Of a DNA stretch of 64,000 nucleotides, positions 60,809 through 64,000 are shown piece after piece. The DNA is taken from assembly GCF_017433805.1 (NCBI RefSeq), contig NZ_JAFRGN010000007.1:124001-188000 (forward strand), given 5' to 3'. Numbering within the stretch: the stretch's first letter is position 1; every line of letters starts with the position of its first letter. The DNA is from Butyrivibrio sp. (GTDB lineage: Bacteria > Bacillota > Clostridia > Lachnospirales > Lachnospiraceae). The notes beneath the pieces were generated by a model, which worked only from the letters and a program-made list of their open reading frames with translations, had not been told where the DNA came from and searched no databases. The position numbers and the translations under genes were made by a program.

Positions 60809-63412
60809 TTACCTTGTTACAATGTAATCTCTTGCAGGAACCTTAACACTACCAGCTGTGTAATCTGTATAGCCATAGTTGACATATACCTTAGTACCAT
60901 CAGCGTATTCTGTGCAGGAAACATCAGTTGTAAGGTTCTCGTGACCTGTCATTTCCTGATTGAAGGTGTGTCCAAGTTCATTGTTGTATCTGGTATATAT
61001 CTCTAGGACGTTGTCCTTGATAGAATCGAAATATGCACCGTAGTACTCGGTGTAAAGAGTCTTCTGAGTTGCAAAAGAGCTCTCTTTCATAAGTTCAAAG
61101 CAAAGGCCTGCGCCATACTCTGCTGAGTAAAGAACTTCGTTCTCCATGTTTCCACAGGTGTTGATTGCTCTTCCTGTGTAATCAACTCTGCCGTGTACAG
61201 CCAACTGGAAGAAAGGAATACACTCATCAAGGATTGTGTACTCACTTCCTCTAAGATCCATGTTTGTAACCATCTGGCAGAAAGGAACTGCGTAGTCGTT
61301 ACCCATGTTGATCATAAGAGGTGTACCACCGTCATTGTAAGCCTCAAGCTTAGCTACCTGCTCGTTGAGAACCGCTTCGCGGCTGTAGGTCTTCTTTCTG
61401 TAGAAGTCAGATGAAAGATCCATTCCAAGATCCTGGAAAGAAGCTCCCGCGCTGTACTTCTGTGCTGCCTTTACAAGGTTGTCAGCATATTTGTTAGCAA
61501 TATCTGTATGTAAGAGGAAATAGCTGTTATCCGCATTTTCTCTCTGTGCATATGTTACATTACTGTACTGATAGAGCTCTGCTCTTTCCTTACTGATGAG
61601 CTTAGCTGCATCTCTGTAAGAGAAGAATCCATCAAAGATATTGCTGTCATATGCATACTGTGTAACACCGTTGAGGTATACAGTATTGCCATTTGCTTCT
61701 GCTGTGTTAATGAGGTTCTGAAGGTCTTTCTTGCTACCAAGAGCATTTACTGTCTTAGCCTTAGACAGAACCTTCTGGTTAACACCACCGTTACACCATC
61801 CCTGGAGTTTAACGTGCATATTGGAAAGTCCCATAGCTGTGAGCTCGTTGAGGATTTCTGTTGTTTCGTTGTAGCTTGTGAGCTTAAGAGGTCTTGATAC
61901 AGGAACACCAACAATCTGTTTAACCTTATCAATTGCTCCAACAATCTCGATAGCTACTGGTGTGCTTGTGTCGCTTACAAGATCAAGATATCCTGCATAT
62001 TCGTTCTGGAGATACTCACCGTAAGTCTTGGCCATATCTACATAGCTTCCGGAATTAACGAATTTGTATCTCTGTGTGAGAGTCTCGTCTGGGAGTTTTG
62101 TTGCATACTCATAAATCTCACTGTTTGCGATATCACCTACGTCGTACTGCTCTCTCTGGCATACGCTGTACTTGGCATTTACAAAGTTGTAGCTATGATT
62201 CTTACCAGCGATATCTGCCTGAATTGATGCATAGCTTCTGCCCTCTTCGAGGATACATACGAAGGAGTCATTTCCTTCTGAAATGCCATAAACTCCGTAG
62301 TAAGCTCTAGTGTTATGTACTACAGCATCTCTTGAAAGGCACATGTCCCAACCATAAACGTTTGTGTAGTAACTGCTCTGTGATGTCTTACCGTTGTTGA
62401 AGTTTATAAGTGCTCCGCCGCCCTCAGGAACTACCATGAATCCTGTATCATCAGGACCGCCTGCTCCAAAATATGGAAGAGGAGTAATTGTATAAATAGG
62501 TGTTTCAGGATCGAAATCAAGATCTTTGAATGGTACTTCTACAACCAGGTCTTTTCCATCAAGCTTGTAAACAATACTTGCGTTGAAGATAGGTGTATCT
62601 GATGAAGATGTTGAAAGATCCAGTTCCTTGTCAGCAAGGTAATCATCATATGTGTATCCTGCTGCTTCGAATTTATCCTGAATTGTCTTACGTACGTTGT
62701 CCTTAGTTGCAGTTCTGAGTACGTAGATAACCTCTGTCTCCATGATAGGATAATTTGCAAGAAGTGCATCCTTGTCGTCCTTGGGAGTCAGCTTGTTGAT
62801 ATCGTACTTCTTGTAGTACTGCTTGATCAGATCAACTTCTTTTTTCTCCAGGTTAGCCATAAACTTATCGAAGTTTGTCTGTGTGATTACTGGAGGAATT
62901 GTGAATTCCTTCTGTACACTACCAAGTGAGTAATTAACTCTGATCTCATTCTCGCCAGGAACAATCTCATAGATTCCGTTCTGAGCACTGAATGCAAAAG
63001 AGTTATAGGTTGTCTCAAGTCCCTGTGTGATTGAGTAGGACATAACAAGTGGAGACTGAAGGTAATTCTTCTGATCATCAAGTGCTCCTGCATCTTCTGC
63101 AGCGCCCTGTGGGTTTGAGTACCAAACTTTTCCACTGTCCTTAACTTCAATTGAGAACTCTGTTGTCTTAGGATCCATTGTGAGCTTGAGCTGTCCGTTA
63201 TCCACAACTACCGGCTCATCTCCACCTTCATAAGCATATGGTGGAATGGGTTCCTTTGTTTCTGTAGGAGCTTTGGTATTGATAACGTAAAGAGCAGCTC
63301 CAACAATTATCAAAAGAACTATGATTGAAGGAAGCAGGTTTAAAAAGCCCTTCAATATTTTTTGCTGTAATTCATTCTGCTTTTTATTCTTATCTTTTTT
63401 CAACTTGGTCAC
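60809..63412 (-). CDS. DUF5696 domain protein, membrane-anchored
   Basis: 867 residues. A basic N-terminus (KKDKNKKQNELQQK) is followed by one membrane helix (about 27-46) and a large extracellular region. It holds DUF5696-like blocks, such as YFGAGGPDDTGFMVVPEGGGALINF, then a barrel-like half with LSNMHVKLQGWCNGGVN and LNGVTQYAYDS. These proteins accompany Yip1 and sugar permeases, and may act as extracellular glycoside-binding or hydrolysing proteins, which remains unproven. The start is at a GTG; a TTG four codons downstream with AGAGGTGA is an alternative. Confidence 0.82.
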   Translation of the reverse strand: MTKLKKDKNKKQNELQQKILKGFLNLLPSIIVLLIIVGAALYVINTKAPTETKEPIPPYAYEGGDEPVVVDNGQLKLTMDPKTTEFSIEVKDSGKVWYSNPQGAAEDAGALDDQKNYLQSPLVMSYSITQGLETTYNSFAFSAQNGIYEIVPGENEIRVNYSLGSVQKEFTIPPVITQTNFDKFMANLEKKEVDLIKQYYKKYDINKLTPKDDKDALLANYPIMETEVIYVLRTATKDNVRKTIQDKFEAAGYTYDDYLADKELDLSTSSSDTPIFNASIVYKLDGKDLVVEVPFKDLDFDPETPIYTITPLPYFGAGGPDDTGFMVVPEGGGALINFNNGKTSQSSYYTNVYGWDMCLSRDAVVHNTRAYYGVYGISEGNDSFVCILEEGRSYASIQADIAGKNHSYNFVNAKYSVCQREQYDVGDIANSEIYEYATKLPDETLTQRYKFVNSGSYVDMAKTYGEYLQNEYAGYLDLVSDTSTPVAIEIVGAIDKVKQIVGVPVSRPLKLTSYNETTEILNELTAMGLSNMHVKLQGWCNGGVNQKVLSKAKTVNALGSKKDLQNLINTAEANGNTVYLNGVTQYAYDSNIFDGFFSYRDAAKLISKERAELYQYSNVTYAQRENADNSYFLLHTDIANKYADNLVKAAQKYSAGASFQDLGMDLSSDFYRKKTYSREAVLNEQVAKLEAYNDGGTPLMINMGNDYAVPFCQMVTNMDLRGSEYTILDECIPFFQLAVHGRVDYTGRAINTCGNMENEVLYSAEYGAGLCFELMKESSFATQKTLYTEYYGAYFDSIKDNVLEIYTRYNNELGHTFNQEMTGHENLTTDVSCTEYADGTKVYVNYGYTDYTAGSVKVPARDYIVTR

Positions 63413-63422
63413 CTCTTCATTC

Positions 63423-64000
63423 CTACATTCGGAACATCAATTCTCTTGCCAGAGAGATGAAATATGCAACTCCCTGTGAAATCATGCTAAAGAAGATCAT
63501 CAGGATGAAGATCATGACTAGCATTGCGAACAAAGTTGCTACTGTAAACAAAAGATTCTTACCAGCTGAGTACTCATGTATCTGTCCCATGGCTGCTATG
63601 ACTAGCAGTGCTGCCCATACGAGAGACAAGGCACTGACTACGCTGTAGAACTCAGCTTCATCTACTGTTACAAAGTTACTGAAAATCATCAGTGGGAACT
63701 GGATAAGTGGATAAGGTGTAAGTGCATAGCATGTTGCCATGTAAACCTGTCCAAGTCGTCCCTTACCATCAAACAGTGTGGTAAGTCCCCAGTTTCCTAC
63801 AACCCAAAGGGCAAGTGGGAAAAGAATACTAGCAAGGTATAAAAAGATATTAAGATCTTCCCAGTAAACCTTCAGGAAAATAAAGCTTGTAAATCTCAGC
63901 TTGAGAATACGAATCAGAAGTGTAAGGAAAAGAATCGTATTTGCAGCTGCATAAGTACCTCTTTTTTCATGAGTCAGATCCCAGAAACCATCGAGCGGAT
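63423..64000 (-). CDS. Yip1 family membrane protein, partial (runs off right edge)
   Basis: The frame is open from the right edge to a stop at 63423, giving about 190 residues; the start lies outside. It reads WDLTHEKRGTYAAANTILFLTLLIR near the left edge of the visible part, then LYLASILFPLALWVVGNWGL and TLFDGKGRLGQVYMATCYAL, a pattern typical of Yip1-like proteins next to DUF5696 genes. About five helices are visible. It stops 10 bases before DUF5696 starts. The function is unknown; membrane organisation of the sugar uptake system is a guess. Confidence 0.8.
   Translation of the reverse strand, partial: PLDGFWDLTHEKRGTYAAANTILFLTLLIRILKLRFTSFIFLKVYWEDLNIFLYLASILFPLALWVVGNWGLTTLFDGKGRLGQVYMATCYALTPYPLIQFPLMIFSNFVTVDEAEFYSVVSALSLVWAALLVIAAMGQIHEYSAGKNLLFTVATLFAMLVMIFILMIFFSMISQGVAYFISLARELMFRM

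Overview
This window is a moderately AT-rich Firmicutes-type chromosome segment. It most resembles a Lachnospiraceae (Butyrivibrio-like) gut or rumen bacterium. The reasons are gene content (a DUF6465-type small protein, GH127, DUF5696/Yip1 next to sugar permeases, an AgrC-like GHKL kinase, LarE, a fused MFS/spermidine synthase) and strong AGGAGG-type ribosome sites. The genus is an inference. No rRNA, tRNA, prophage, insertion sequence or cas gene was seen.

Bases 1-20,000 form one long minus-strand surface-polysaccharide locus, read from about 20,010 leftwards and off the left edge. In transcription order: a GT4 glycosyltransferase, a PseC-like aminotransferase, a CapG/FnlC-type epimerase, the initiating polyprenyl-P sugar transferase, a CapE/FnlA-type dehydratase, a 550-bp array of inverted repeats, a WbuB-like GT4, CapF/FnlB, a HAD hydrolase, a WcaC-like GT4, a DegT-type aminotransferase, YfhO, two large multi-pass membrane proteins and a GT2. 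CapE, CapF and CapG together make UDP-L-FucNAc, and the PseC-like enzyme could draw on the CapE product.

Bases 20,000-34,300 hold housekeeping and transport genes: DUF6465, a GHKL kinase without a regulator, PlsC, a 5'-3' exonuclease, a cytidylate-kinase-like protein, a complete branched-chain amino acid ABC transporter (livK-H-M-G-F, with a terminator between livK and livH), three uncharacterised small proteins, a ClC channel and the MFS/spermidine synthase. Bases 34,300-54,600 hold a sensory diguanylate cyclase translationally coupled to an OppA-like lipoprotein, ApbE, MATE, SbcC/SbcD, a serine hydrolase, a U32-like protein, MetY, GH127 with a divergent AraC regulator, LarE, a DEDDh exonuclease, TcdA, and a two-piece remnant of a PD-(D/E)XK-like protein. 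Bases 55,400-64,000 are a carbohydrate uptake operon (Yip1, DUF5696, two permeases, binding protein) with an SGNH hydrolase and no transport ATPase.

The main unexplained structure is a pair of arrays 41 kb apart (13,243-13,796 and 54,886-55,243). Both are built from the dyad TTAGCCGC-N21-GCGGCTAA, repeated every 64-65 bp. In the first array the spacers are nearly identical. In the second the spacers have no obvious similarity, yet the arms and every spacer length are kept, so the geometry itself appears conserved. Other notable signals are a duplicated intergenic element in the liv operon, an orphan promoter with two dyad operators at 23.8 kb, three 12-bp iteron-like repeats at 54.7 kb, and recurrent Ser/Thr/Asn/Asp-rich insertions in unrelated conserved proteins.
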